Below are positions 25,161 through 34,807 of a stretch of 64,000 nt of DNA, piece by piece. The notes beneath the pieces are model-generated. The model did no database searches. It saw nothing but the letters and a program-made list of their open reading frames with translations, and was not told where the DNA came from. The stretch covers positions 124,001-188,000 of the forward strand of contig NZ_AKWX02000023.1 in NCBI RefSeq assembly GCF_000306115.2, given 5' to 3'. Origin of the DNA: Leptospira wolffii serovar Khorat str. Khorat-H2. Its GTDB lineage: Bacteria; Spirochaetota; Leptospiria; Leptospirales; Leptospiraceae. Numbering within the stretch: the stretch's first letter is position 1; each line of letters begins with the position of its first letter. Position numbers and translations under genes: made by a program.

Positions 25161-26009
25161 ATGGAATATATACTCGTTACAGGTGCAAATTCGGGTGTAG
25201 GTCTCGCGTTAACCGAAAGGTTAATACAGGATGGGAACTTCGTATTCGGGAGCGTTCGATCGAAGAAACAAGGAGCCGAACTATCCGTTAAACTTGGAAA
25301 GTCGTTTTATCCTCTTTACTTCGATGTAACGGACGAGACCGCGATCGATAAGGCCTCGAAAGAAGTCGCGAACGTTCTGGATGGACGGGGCCTGAAAGGA
25401 CTCGTGAATAATGCCGGCGTAGTGGTTCCCGGGCCGCTGTTAGAGATGCCGCCCCGTCTTTTTCGCGAGCAGATAGAAATCAATCTTATCGCTCCTTTTA
25501 TTCTCTCCCAAAAGTTCCTACCGTTATTGGGAGCTAAGAAAGATAGAAGCTTCTCTCCCGGAAGGATCGTAAACGTAAGTTCAATGAGTGGAGTTCGGAC
25601 AATTCCCTTCTTGGCAGCTTATTCCGTATCCAAGCACGGACTCGAAGCTTTAACCGACGGCTTTAGGAGAGAGCTGAGCTTATACGATGTGGACGTGATT
25701 TCCGTTTTGCCTGGTCCGATCGCGACTCCCTTAACGGATAAGATCAACGATCAGATCCGGGAAATCGCCAACGGCTCAGTATACAGAGACGCACTTTTGA
25801 ACTTTGTGAAGATAAACGAGAAGAAGGCAAAGTCCGGTGTTCCTATGTCAAAGGTTCTCGACGCGATTCTCCACGCTCTTAGGAGTCCGAGTCCAAAAAC
25901 GCGCTATTTTTTAAAAAGTAGTTTCCTTACCGACACCCTTTTGCCTAAATTCCTCCCGACTCGGACGTTCGATAAATTAATCTCAAAAGTCTTAGGAATC
26001 CGTACGTAA
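25161..26009 (+). CDS. Short-chain dehydrogenase/reductase (SDR)
   Basis: The protein has 282 residues from the ATG at 25161 (an in-frame TTG at 25146 would add five). The cofactor motif TGANSGVG is at the N-terminus, the NNAG motif is present, and the catalytic Ser (NVSSMSG) and YxxxK (YSVSKHG) are intact. It is a classical SDR with an NAD(P)H-binding Rossmann fold. The C-terminal part (FLKSSFLTDTLLPKFLPTRTFDKL) resembles SDRs acting on retinol- or sterol-like substrates, but the substrate is not known. The next gene begins two bases after its stop. Confidence 0.9.
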   Translation: MEYILVTGANSGVGLALTERLIQDGNFVFGSVRSKKQGAELSVKLGKSFYPLYFDVTDETAIDKASKEVANVLDGRGLKGLVNNAGVVVPGPLLEMPPRLFREQIEINLIAPFILSQKFLPLLGAKKDRSFSPGRIVNVSSMSGVRTIPFLAAYSVSKHGLEALTDGFRRELSLYDVDVISVLPGPIATPLTDKINDQIREIANGSVYRDALLNFVKINEKKAKSGVPMSKVLDAILHALRSPSPKTRYFLKSSFLTDTLLPKFLPTRTFDKLISKVLGIRT

Positions 26010-26010
26010 T

Positions 26011-28104
26011 ATGACTGGCTTGTCCCGTGTACTCCCGCTTCTCCTGATCCTATCTTTCACTCCTTCCTTGGTCGCGCAGCAAAGTCCGACCCAGGACATC
26101 GTTCTAACCGACGAGTCCGACCAATACGATATCAGAAACGCGGTCTCTTTTTTCGTAGATAAGGAGAAGAAGGAGACGATCGAAAGCGTTCGTCGTTTGG
26201 ATGAAAGCGGGAAGTTTGAAAAATTCGGAAAGACGAATTTCGGGATTACAAATTTCGCATATTGGGTTCGAATTCCGGTAAAGAATAGGTCCAAAAGCGT
26301 CCGGAATTGGTATTTGGAAATCAGCCATCCCGTATTGGATCATGTGGATTTTTACACTCCGACTTCCGAAGGATACGTCGCTAAGCTCTCGGGAGATAAG
26401 CTACCTTTCAATAATCGCGAAATCAATCATAGAAACTTTATTTTCGAGCTACCTTTACACGATAGTAGCGAGACCAACGAAGCGGTCTTTTATCTCCGCG
26501 TAGAATCGGAAAGTACGATTTCCTTACCCATTCAGATCCTGAGTGAAAAGGCTTTCGCGAATCGTAACGCTACCGAACAATTCGTATTCGGATTGTATTA
26601 CGGGCTGATTTTCGTGATGGCGCTTTATAATCTCTTTATATTCTTTACGGTTCGGGATTTGAGCTATCTATTCTACGTATTCTATATAGTTACTTTCGGG
26701 CTATTGCAGATGAGTTTGAACGGGCTCGCTTTCCAGTTCGTTTGGCCGGATTCGATCTGGTTGGCTAGCTACGCGCCTACCTTCCTAATACCGTTATTAC
26801 CGACCTTTGTGATCCTTTTTTCGAGGTATTTTTTACTTACCTTTCAATATCTCCCTAAGATGGATAAGTTTTTATTATCCTCGAGCGCGGTCGGTGCGAT
26901 TTTGACGGTCATTTCCCTATTCGTTAAGATATCTTCGGTGCTTTGGATTCTTGCGGTCTACGCTCTTCTTAATATCCCTTTCGTTTTGGGATGTGCGATT
27001 TATACATTAAGAAAAGGTTATAGGCCTGCGATTTACTATCTGACCGCATGGTTGACCCTTATGCTCGGAGGGGTTCTTTACGGACTCAAGGCCTTCGGAG
27101 TCGTGCCGGATATATTCCTGACTAATTACGGATTGCAAATCGGCGCAGGACTCGAAGTTGTTCTACTTTCCTTCGCTTTGGCTTCCAGGATCAATACGAT
27201 CAAGAAAGAAAAAGAGGAGGCTCAGGCCAAAACTCTCGAGATGCAGAAGATTCTCACGGAGTCATACGCTAGGTTCGTGCCGAAGGATTTCTTGGCCAAT
27301 CTGGGGAAAGATTCCATTCTTGACGTAAAATTGGGAGATCAGATCCAGAAAGAGATGGCGGTACTCTTTAGCGATATCCGTTCTTTCACCACTCTGTCGG
27401 AACAGATGACTCCCGCTCAGAACTTCAATTTCATCAATTCCTATTTAAGTAGAATGAGCCCGATCATCCAAAGACATAACGGTTTTATCGATAAATTCAT
27501 CGGCGATGCCATCATGGCCTTATTCCAAAGAAATGTGATAGATGCGGTTTCCGCGGGAGTGGAAATGCAAAGATACCTGAAAGAATATAACGAGCATCGC
27601 CACCGTCAGGGATATATCCCCATTCAGATCGGAGTAGGAATACACTCCGGATCTTTAATGCTCGGAACGATCGGTGCCGAGGAAAGGTTGGAAGGAACGG
27701 TGATCTCGGACACCGTGAATCTTGCCTCTAGGATCGAAAGCTTAACGAAAGTCTACGGATCCAGGATCGCGGTCAGCGAAAGCACCGTGGAAGAGGTTAA
27801 GAAGGAAGGTCGTTTTAATTTTAGATTTTTGGATCGGGTTAAGGTAAAAGGAAAGCAGAAACCAGTTTCGGTCTACGAAGTATTCGACGGAGACGAGCCC
27901 GAGCAGCAGGATTTGAAAATCAAGACTAAGGATGCTTACGAGAAGGGGGTAAAGGCTTTTTATTCCCACGCTTTCGACGAGGCCAAAATCCAATTTGAAA
28001 AGGTGATCTCCTTGTTTCCCGAAGATAAGGCGACTCAACTCTATCTTAAGCGGCTGTACCCCGTGACCCAAGGGAGCAAGGTGGCGGAAGAGATCGAGGA
28101 CTGA
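26011..28104 (+). CDS. 7TMR-DISM receptor with class III adenylate/guanylate cyclase output
   Basis: The 697-residue protein has a signal peptide (1 to about 22) and a periplasmic 7TMR-DISM extracellular domain (about 30-185). A seven-helix membrane region (about 188-395), a coiled coil (KKEKEEAQAKTLEMQKI) and a class III cyclase domain (about 440-620) follow. Catalytic residues are present: FSDIRSFTT, DKFIGDAIMALF and DTVNLASRIESL. A C-terminal helical tail (about 640-690) looks TPR-like. It should convert an outer signal, perhaps a carbohydrate, into cAMP or cGMP. Its receptor half is closely similar to that of the next gene, at 28350. Confidence 0.9.
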   Translation: MTGLSRVLPLLLILSFTPSLVAQQSPTQDIVLTDESDQYDIRNAVSFFVDKEKKETIESVRRLDESGKFEKFGKTNFGITNFAYWVRIPVKNRSKSVRNWYLEISHPVLDHVDFYTPTSEGYVAKLSGDKLPFNNREINHRNFIFELPLHDSSETNEAVFYLRVESESTISLPIQILSEKAFANRNATEQFVFGLYYGLIFVMALYNLFIFFTVRDLSYLFYVFYIVTFGLLQMSLNGLAFQFVWPDSIWLASYAPTFLIPLLPTFVILFSRYFLLTFQYLPKMDKFLLSSSAVGAILTVISLFVKISSVLWILAVYALLNIPFVLGCAIYTLRKGYRPAIYYLTAWLTLMLGGVLYGLKAFGVVPDIFLTNYGLQIGAGLEVVLLSFALASRINTIKKEKEEAQAKTLEMQKILTESYARFVPKDFLANLGKDSILDVKLGDQIQKEMAVLFSDIRSFTTLSEQMTPAQNFNFINSYLSRMSPIIQRHNGFIDKFIGDAIMALFQRNVIDAVSAGVEMQRYLKEYNEHRHRQGYIPIQIGVGIHSGSLMLGTIGAEERLEGTVISDTVNLASRIESLTKVYGSRIAVSESTVEEVKKEGRFNFRFLDRVKVKGKQKPVSVYEVFDGDEPEQQDLKIKTKDAYEKGVKAFYSHAFDEAKIQFEKVISLFPEDKATQLYLKRLYPVTQGSKVAEEIED

Positions 28105-28349
28105 GGGCGCCGGCTTTTCTCCGTTCTTCTTTAAGACATTGTAAAATCGGATCGATCGATTTTCGATAAATCCCTTTTGTTCCGAAGCCTGGGAGTATTT
28201 TGTTGTTTCCCAAGAATTATAAAAGTAAAATCTGCGCTAAGATGTGGCTATCATGACGAAGCTTGCAACGCGGGTTCTCTTTCTTTTTCTCTCCATGTCG
28301 GGACTCCGCCCGTCTACTTTTCGAACTTTCCTGAATTTTCGTGGATAGT

Positions 28350-30410
28350 ATGTCTTTTTTGTTTCGCATATTTTCGGCGATTCTTCTGGGGCTAATCGCT
28401 TCTCCTGCATTCTCGGATCAAACATCGGTCGAGACTATCGTTTTATCCGCCGAACACGAGGAATACGATATCAGCAATTTCGTATCTTTCTATGTGGATA
28501 AGGGAAAGAATTTAACGATCGAAGATATTCTTCGTTTAAATTCGGAGAATCGCTTCGAGAAGTTAGGGGTGACGAATTTCGGTATTACCGATTTCGCTTA
28601 TTGGGCTCGTATTTCCGTCAGGAATGCGAACACGAAAGGCGGAAACTGGTATCTGGAAGTCAATCATCCGGTATTGGATCATGTGGATTTCTATTATCCG
28701 TCTTCGAAAGGATATTCGGTAAAGCGTTTCGGAGACGCATTGCCGTTTCAAACCAGGGAAATCAATCATCGCGATTTTATTATAGAGATTCCTTTCGACC
28801 CTGCGACGGATAAGGAAACGGTCTTTTTCTTGAGAGTGGAATCCGAAAGTACCGTCTCTCTACCCATGGAGATCGTAAGCGAGAAGGCGTTCTCTAATAC
28901 GAATTCGACGGAGCAATTCGTCTTCGGTTTGTACTACGGATTGATTTTCGTGATGGCACTTTACAATCTCTTCATATTCTTCACGGTTAAGGATCTAAGC
29001 TATCTTTATTATGTATTGTATATAACCGTATTCGGATTGCTTCAGATGAGCCTGAACGGAATCGCGTTCCAATATATTTGGCCCAATTCGATCTGGTTGG
29101 CTAGTTACGCACCTACTTTCCTAATTCCTTTGGTGGCGGCTCTCGCGATCCTCTTTTCAAGGCATTTCCTGATGCTTTCCGTATATCTTCCTAAAATGAA
29201 TCGTGCCCTTCTGGCCTCCAGCCTTTTCGGATTGGCGTTGACTGTGGTTTCCATATTCGTGAAGATTTCCTCCATTCTATGGTTACTCGCCATTTATGAT
29301 ATGCACATTGTTCCGACCCTATTGGGTTGCGCCGCATACGTATTAAAGAAAGGTTATAAACCGGCCATATATTATCTCATAGGATGGCTTACCATTTTAC
29401 TCGGAGCGTTATTATACGGTCTGAAGTCTTTTGCGATCGTGCCGGATATATTCATCACAGGATACGGATGGCAGGTGGGAGCGGGGATGGAAACCGTACT
29501 ATTCTCCTTCGCTTTGGCTTCCAGGATCAAGATGATCGAAAAGGAAAAAGAGGAGGCTCAAGCCAAGACCCTTCAGATCCAGAAGACCTTGAACGATTCC
29601 TTGGAGATGATGGTAAACGAAAGAACCAAGACGATCGAAGAACAAAAATTGGAGATCCAAAGTAAGGCCAAACTCATCGAAAAGGATTTGGCGATCGCCG
29701 GGAAGATTCAATTTTCCCTTCTTCCCTCCTCTTTACCTAAAACGCCTAACGTTAAAATTGCGTATCGCTGTATTCCCATGCTTCAGGTCGGCGGAGATTT
29801 CGTGGATCTCATCTCCGATAGGACAGGAAGAGCTCTCGGGATTTTTATCTGCGACGTAACTGGGCACGGCACAGGCGCGGCCATGGTCGCAGCCATGGTG
29901 AAAATGGCCTTGGCGGATTGGTCGGATTATTTGAGCGATCCGGGACACATGCTTTCTAAAATGCGCGCTCAATTGGTGGGAAAACTGAACGGCAACTTCG
30001 TGACCGCGACTATGGTCACGGTTTTTCCGGAATCGGGTAGGATACTTGTCGCGAACGCCGGTCATCCGGAAACCATTCTGATTCGAAAAGCGTCCGGAGA
30101 ACACGAGATGTTCCGTCCCGCTGGCGTGGCTATTAACGAGCTTCTGTCAACTCCGTACTACCAGACTTTAAAGGCGGAACTTTCTAAAGGAGACAAATTG
30201 ATCCTATATACGGACGGATTGATCGAAGCCAGATCCAAGGAAGGCGACTTCTTCGGATCGGATCGTTTTCTTTCCCTGCTTAAGAACCATTCCGACTCCG
30301 ATCCGGAAAGATTCTGCAACGCCGTCATCCGAAATATTCAGGATTTTACCCAAGAAGAAAGAAGTTCCCACGACGATATGGCTCTAATCGTAATCGAATA
30401 TTCGGGGTGA
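28350..30410 (+). CDS. 7TMR-DISM receptor with SpoIIE/PP2C phosphatase output
   Basis: From the ATG at 28350 the protein has 686 residues: signal peptide, 7TMR-DISM extracellular domain, seven-helix membrane region, coiled coil (LNDSLEMMVNERTKTIEEQKLEIQ in part) and a PP2C-type SpoIIE phosphatase domain (about 450-686). Metal-binding acidic residues are in GGDFVDL, DVTGHGTGAAM and HDDMALI. Such phosphatases act on anti-sigma-factor antagonists in partner-switching pathways. Residues 30-420 align with the neighbouring cyclase receptor almost without gaps (shared runs such as GITDFAYW/GITNFAYW and EQFVFGLYYGLIFVMALYNLFIFF in part). This indicates tandem duplication followed by exchange of output domain. 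Confidence 0.9.
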   Translation: MSFLFRIFSAILLGLIASPAFSDQTSVETIVLSAEHEEYDISNFVSFYVDKGKNLTIEDILRLNSENRFEKLGVTNFGITDFAYWARISVRNANTKGGNWYLEVNHPVLDHVDFYYPSSKGYSVKRFGDALPFQTREINHRDFIIEIPFDPATDKETVFFLRVESESTVSLPMEIVSEKAFSNTNSTEQFVFGLYYGLIFVMALYNLFIFFTVKDLSYLYYVLYITVFGLLQMSLNGIAFQYIWPNSIWLASYAPTFLIPLVAALAILFSRHFLMLSVYLPKMNRALLASSLFGLALTVVSIFVKISSILWLLAIYDMHIVPTLLGCAAYVLKKGYKPAIYYLIGWLTILLGALLYGLKSFAIVPDIFITGYGWQVGAGMETVLFSFALASRIKMIEKEKEEAQAKTLQIQKTLNDSLEMMVNERTKTIEEQKLEIQSKAKLIEKDLAIAGKIQFSLLPSSLPKTPNVKIAYRCIPMLQVGGDFVDLISDRTGRALGIFICDVTGHGTGAAMVAAMVKMALADWSDYLSDPGHMLSKMRAQLVGKLNGNFVTATMVTVFPESGRILVANAGHPETILIRKASGEHEMFRPAGVAINELLSTPYYQTLKAELSKGDKLILYTDGLIEARSKEGDFFGSDRFLSLLKNHSDSDPERFCNAVIRNIQDFTQEERSSHDDMALIVIEYSG

Positions 30411-30490
30411 TTCACGCTTTCGATTATTGAAATTACTTGACCGGTCCGCTATTCGGGCGGAGATTTCTTGCCCGAGATGGAGGATTAGAT

Positions 30491-30931
30491 ATGCTACCGG
30501 TAATTCCTTTAAATTTTTTAGCGATCGGCGTTTCGGTGTTGGCCACCATGGTTATCGGCTTTCTTTGGTACGGACCCATATTCGGCAAGATTTGGGTGAA
30601 AGAAATGGGACTGGAGAATATGGAGCCGAATACGAAGCAAATGATGAAATCTATGGCTTTGGGAATCGTCGGTGCGTTTTTGACCGCTTATGTTTTGGCT
30701 CATAGTATTTTCGTATGGAAGCCTTCTTCCTGGCATTTGGAAGGCGACGGGCCGGCTTGGCAGTACGGTGCTTACGGAGCGTTCTACGTGTGGTTGGGAT
30801 TCTTTGTCCCGCTTCTCTTTAATTCGATAGCATGGGAAGGAAAATCTTGGCGATTATTCTTTGTGAACGCCTCCCATAATCTGGTTTCGCTGATGGTAAC
30901 CGGTATCATTCTGGCGGTTTGGCCCGGATAA
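30491..30931 (+). CDS. DUF1761 membrane protein
   Basis: From the ATG at 30491, preceded by GGAGG, the protein has 146 residues with four predicted membrane helices and the DUF1761 signature near the start (FLWYGPIFGKIW). The function of the family is unknown. A paralogue lies at 42360 in this window. The longer frame from 30437 includes no ribosome site. Confidence 0.85.
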   Translation: MLPVIPLNFLAIGVSVLATMVIGFLWYGPIFGKIWVKEMGLENMEPNTKQMMKSMALGIVGAFLTAYVLAHSIFVWKPSSWHLEGDGPAWQYGAYGAFYVWLGFFVPLLFNSIAWEGKSWRLFFVNASHNLVSLMVTGIILAVWPG

Positions 30932-31031
30932 TTCGGACCGATTACTTTATAAAAAATGAATATTACGGAACGGAATTGATTGGCATGAGCGTTTTCGAAT
31001 TCCGTTCCTTTGCATTATTAGGAAAGACCGT

Positions 31032-33095
31032 TTGAAGAAATGGCTAGATATTTTGGTTTCGGTTCCGATATGCATCGGGGCGATGGTGATTTTAGGCTGG
31101 GCCTTCGATATAGATATCTTCAAGCGACCTAATCCCGCATGGGTATCCATGAACCCGCTTACCGCGGTGGGATTCGGATTCATAGGTCTTTCTTTATTGC
31201 TCTTATTTCGGGACAAGGTTCGTTACAGAATCATAATCCGCTCCGTTTCTTTTTTGACCTCTCTGATCGGGGCGGTCAAAATCTTCGGGCTATCGATAGG
31301 TTCGGATTTCGGAATCGATAAGATACTTTTTTCCCAGAAAGTTGCGATCGATATAATCAACGGAAGGCCGAATCAAATGGCGCCTAATACCGCCTTCGAT
31401 TTTCTGCTTTTGGGATTTTCCGTTTTCTTTCTTACTTTTCGAAAGGCGTCCCTCCGATCGGCGTCCAATTATCTCTCATTCGTCGTCATGTTGGTGGGAA
31501 TATTTTCCATAGTCGGTTATTTATATCAAGTAAAGGAATTTTACGGATTTCTTTCCTTTATTCCGATGGCGCTGCCTACCGCGATCTGCTTCCTGTTTTG
31601 TTCTTTTTCCATTCTAATATACAACGGTGATTACGCGTTTATGCGCGTTTTTACGAGTCGCTATCTGGGCGGTAAATTGGCTCGGATTCTATTTCCGTTT
31701 ATAATACTAGTGCCGGTTATTTTCGGGATGCTCCGGATCTATCTGTATCGTATCTATCCGGTCAGTTTCGAGCTGGGTGTCGGATTTCTTATTACTGCGA
31801 TCATTCTAACGTTCTTTCTGGTGGTTTATTTCGCTTCCTTCGAATTGGATAAGGCCGATCGCGCGAGAACCAAGGCGGAGGAGGACCTTTCGGGCCTAAA
31901 CCGGGATTTGGAAAGGCTCGTGCAATTAAGGACGATGGAATTGTATAGGAGTGAAAATCGTTTCAGAACGATCATCGAGCAATTTCCCTATCCGGTTCTC
32001 ACCTATACTTCGGATGGTTCCTGCACAGGGGCTAATTTGGCCTGGGAAGAAATGTGGAATGCGAGAAGAGATAATTTAGTCGATTATAATATACTAAAAG
32101 ATTCTCAAATGCAGAAATCCGATCTGTTTCGTCATGTGCAAAGAGCTTTTTCCGGAGAAGCGGCCGTCTCAGAGCCTTATAAATACGATCCGGGCCTGAT
32201 CGGAAAAGAAGGGAGGGCGAGATGGATGCAACTCGTGCTACATCCCGTTAAGAATACGGCCGGAAAACTTCTCGAAGTGATCGCGGTTCAACAGGACATC
32301 ACGGAGAGTAAGGAAGCTGAGGACGAAATCCGTTCCTTGAATAACGCGTTGGAAGAAAGAGTAAGGCAAAGAACCGAACAGTTGCTCCTGGCCAATAAGG
32401 AATTGGAATCTTTCTCGTATTCGATTTCCCACGATTTAAGGGCTCCGATTCGAGGCATAAACGGTTATACGAGGATCTTAGAGGAGGATTACGGAGATAA
32501 ACTGGATGCGGAAGCCAATCGGGTGATCTCCAGAATTCTCGCCAACGCTAAACAAATGGGACAACTCGTCGACGATCTTCTAGAATTTTCCCGTTTGGGA
32601 AGAATGGAACTCGCTCATAGGGAACTTCTTACCAAGGATATCGTATCCGCCGTGTACTCGGAACTTAGCGGATACGAAAAGAATAGGGATATAGAACTCG
32701 TAGTAGGAAGTCTGCCGAATGTAAGAGCTGATCAGATGGCTTTTCGCCAACTATGGGTGAATCTGATTTCGAACGCTCTTAAATATACAAGGAAAACGGA
32801 AAAAGCCAGGATCGAAATCGGTTCCTTCGAGGAGAATGGAGAAAGTATTTTTTTCATCAAGGATAACGGCGCCGGTTTCAATATGCAATATTATGAAAAG
32901 ATATTCGGAGTGTTCCAACGTCTCCATTCCCAAGAGGATTTCGAAGGAACGGGAGTCGGACTCGCTATCGTAAATAGGATCGTATCCAGACACGGGGGCA
33001 GAGTTTGGGCGGAGGGTGAGATCGGAAAAGGCGCTTCCTTTTACTTTACCATGCCAGGAAAGGATTCCGAATTTTCCGAGAATTCCGCCTCATAG
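31032..33095 (+). CDS. Membrane sensor histidine kinase with PAS domain
   Basis: The 687-residue protein starts at a TTG preceded by AGGAAAG. Residues 1-275 hold about eight hydrophobic segments, followed by a PAS domain (about 310-430), a coiled coil and a HisKA dimerisation domain with phospho-acceptor His467 (SYSISHDLRAP). An ATPase domain completes it: N box NLISNALKYTRK, G1 IKDNGAGF, G2 GTGVGLAIV. All kinase motifs are intact. No response regulator lies nearby, so it is an orphan kinase. The ligand is unknown. Confidence 0.9.
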   Translation: MKKWLDILVSVPICIGAMVILGWAFDIDIFKRPNPAWVSMNPLTAVGFGFIGLSLLLLFRDKVRYRIIIRSVSFLTSLIGAVKIFGLSIGSDFGIDKILFSQKVAIDIINGRPNQMAPNTAFDFLLLGFSVFFLTFRKASLRSASNYLSFVVMLVGIFSIVGYLYQVKEFYGFLSFIPMALPTAICFLFCSFSILIYNGDYAFMRVFTSRYLGGKLARILFPFIILVPVIFGMLRIYLYRIYPVSFELGVGFLITAIILTFFLVVYFASFELDKADRARTKAEEDLSGLNRDLERLVQLRTMELYRSENRFRTIIEQFPYPVLTYTSDGSCTGANLAWEEMWNARRDNLVDYNILKDSQMQKSDLFRHVQRAFSGEAAVSEPYKYDPGLIGKEGRARWMQLVLHPVKNTAGKLLEVIAVQQDITESKEAEDEIRSLNNALEERVRQRTEQLLLANKELESFSYSISHDLRAPIRGINGYTRILEEDYGDKLDAEANRVISRILANAKQMGQLVDDLLEFSRLGRMELAHRELLTKDIVSAVYSELSGYEKNRDIELVVGSLPNVRADQMAFRQLWVNLISNALKYTRKTEKARIEIGSFEENGESIFFIKDNGAGFNMQYYEKIFGVFQRLHSQEDFEGTGVGLAIVNRIVSRHGGRVWAEGEIGKGASFYFTMPGKDSEFSENSAS

Positions 33096-33122
33096 TGATT
33101 CCGAGAATCGCACAAGAGGAAT

Positions 33123-33698
33123 TTAGATCTTTTTCTTCCAGGTTAAGGCATCTATCCGTTTCTCTTTTTCCGAGTCTGAGATCAGGACACTCAGGCGGGA
33201 GAGTTTGGTTTCCTCTCTTTTAGGACTGATTACCCACCAAATAGCCGTTCTTCGATAATAAGGGGCCTGACTTTGGAAAAAGCTCCAGGCCTTTTTGTTT
33301 TTTCGAAACGTCTTTTCGTAAGCGGGAGGCATTACTATACTTTCTTGTTCGAAAGAATATTGATTCGTTTTTTTAATCGCTTGAAAGGCTTTTAGGCCCG
33401 CTTCCATCACCAAACCCAGTTGTTGGAGTTCCAACATTCGATTCCTGTTTACCTTACTCCAAATGCTATTGGACTTCCGGGGAGTGAAACGGATACAGTA
33501 TGTTTCTACGTCTATTCCCTTTCTGACTCCGTCTATCCATCCGAAACAAAGAGCCTCGTCGACTGCTTCCTTATAGGCGATGCCTTTCCGAGCGAATTTG
33601 GTCTTATAAAAGCCTAGAATCAGCTCGAATTCCTTATGGTGATTCTTTTTTAACCAAGAGCGGAATTCCTTTTGGGATTTAAAGAATATCGGATCCAT
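33123..33698 (-). CDS. YdeI/OmpD-associated family protein
   Basis: The 191-residue protein shows the family signature: WLKKNHHKEFELILGFYK near the start, then AVDEALCFGWIDG and FTPRKSNSIWSKVN. The family (bacteriocin-protection, YdeI type) has no established biochemical role. A full-length match is seen. It is convergent with the histidine kinase, with 27 bases between stops. Confidence 0.85.
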   Translation of the reverse strand: MDPIFFKSQKEFRSWLKKNHHKEFELILGFYKTKFARKGIAYKEAVDEALCFGWIDGVRKGIDVETYCIRFTPRKSNSIWSKVNRNRMLELQQLGLVMEAGLKAFQAIKKTNQYSFEQESIVMPPAYEKTFRKNKKAWSFFQSQAPYYRRTAIWWVISPKREETKLSRLSVLISDSEKEKRIDALTWKKKI

Positions 33699-33752
33699 AG
33701 AATTCTACTTGGCAGAAGTTAATTCGGTCCCCAGTCTGTGGAAGTCTTTTCT

Positions 33753-34781
33753 ATGTCTTCCTACAGAACCGTCAGCAATCGCTCGCCAAGAGTTTTTTTC
33801 CTATTCCTAATGTTGTCATATATTTCCTGCCTTTCTCCTTCCGGAAATATCATGGACTATAAGACGCATTTTGCCAACCAAGAGGAAAGCTCCTCGGTTT
33901 CGAAAATTCCGGTCGGAAAAGTTCGAATCACCTATCTCGGGACTAGTTCCCTACTCATAGACGACGGCGAGACTCAAATCTTAACGGACGGCTTTTTTTC
34001 CCGTCCTTCCATTTGGAAGACGATGTTTACTAAGATCGCCTCGAATCCGGAGGAGATTCGATATGTAATGTTGCTTGCGGGTATTAACCGGTTGAAGGGA
34101 ATTTTCGTTTGCCACTCTCATTTCGATCACGCGATGGATTCGCCTTTCATTGCTAGAGAGACGGGAGCGAAATTATACGGATCCAAATCCACGTTGCAGA
34201 TCGGAAGAGGGGGCGAACTTCCCGAAACTCAGATGATTCTTTTCGAACCGGGAAAAAAGATCACCATCGGAAAATTCAAGGTAACCGTTCTTGCTTCCAA
34301 GCATACTCCTCCTTTTAAAATATTAGGAAAAACGAATGCCTCCGATCCGAACCGTCCCGATTTGGAGGAGCCGCTTTCTCAGCCGGTCAAGGCGGAAGAG
34401 TACATAGAGGGCGGCACTTACGATTTTCTGGTTGAGCACGGCAAAAACTCCCTGTTGATTAAGGGTAGTACGAATTACATAGAAGGAGCATGGAAGGATC
34501 TGAAAGTGGACGCTCTTTTTCTCGGAATCGCTATGCTTGCTAAGCAGGATCGGGAGTTTCAGGAAAAATACTATAAAGAAACGGTAGGAACCGTAATGCC
34601 CAAGGTTGTGGTTCCGATCCATTGGGATAATTTTTTTAAACCTTTAACTCTTCCCTTGGAGCCGAATCTGAGTCTGGGCGACGATATTACCGGAGCGATG
34701 GATTTTATGATTCTCAAAACTTCGGAGGATAAGATAGATTATAGGATACTCAGGGGCTTCGGAAGCATACTTCTCTTTTGA
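33753..34781 (+). CDS. Metallo-beta-lactamase-fold lipoprotein
   Basis: From the ATG at 33753 (GGAAG eight bases upstream) the protein has 342 residues. A long signal ends in a lipobox-like LSYISC, and a metallo-beta-lactamase-fold hydrolase domain follows. The metal motif is CHSHFDHAMDSP, with later His residues in ASKHTPPF and VVPIHWDNF. The closest functional relatives would be UlaG/RomA-like or NAPE-PLD-like exported hydrolases. The substrate is unknown. The questin-oxidase-like gene follows directly and is probably co-transcribed. Confidence 0.82.
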   Translation: MSSYRTVSNRSPRVFFLFLMLSYISCLSPSGNIMDYKTHFANQEESSSVSKIPVGKVRITYLGTSSLLIDDGETQILTDGFFSRPSIWKTMFTKIASNPEEIRYVMLLAGINRLKGIFVCHSHFDHAMDSPFIARETGAKLYGSKSTLQIGRGGELPETQMILFEPGKKITIGKFKVTVLASKHTPPFKILGKTNASDPNRPDLEEPLSQPVKAEEYIEGGTYDFLVEHGKNSLLIKGSTNYIEGAWKDLKVDALFLGIAMLAKQDREFQEKYYKETVGTVMPKVVVPIHWDNFFKPLTLPLEPNLSLGDDITGAMDFMILKTSEDKIDYRILRGFGSILLF

Positions 34782-34807
34782 CGGAGTATACGGAAACTTG
34801 GAAGAAT

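Noticed and set aside
31032..33095. Two-component pair around the histidine kinase
   Set aside because: No receiver-domain protein is encoded next to it; the neighbours are a DUF1761 protein and a YdeI-family protein.
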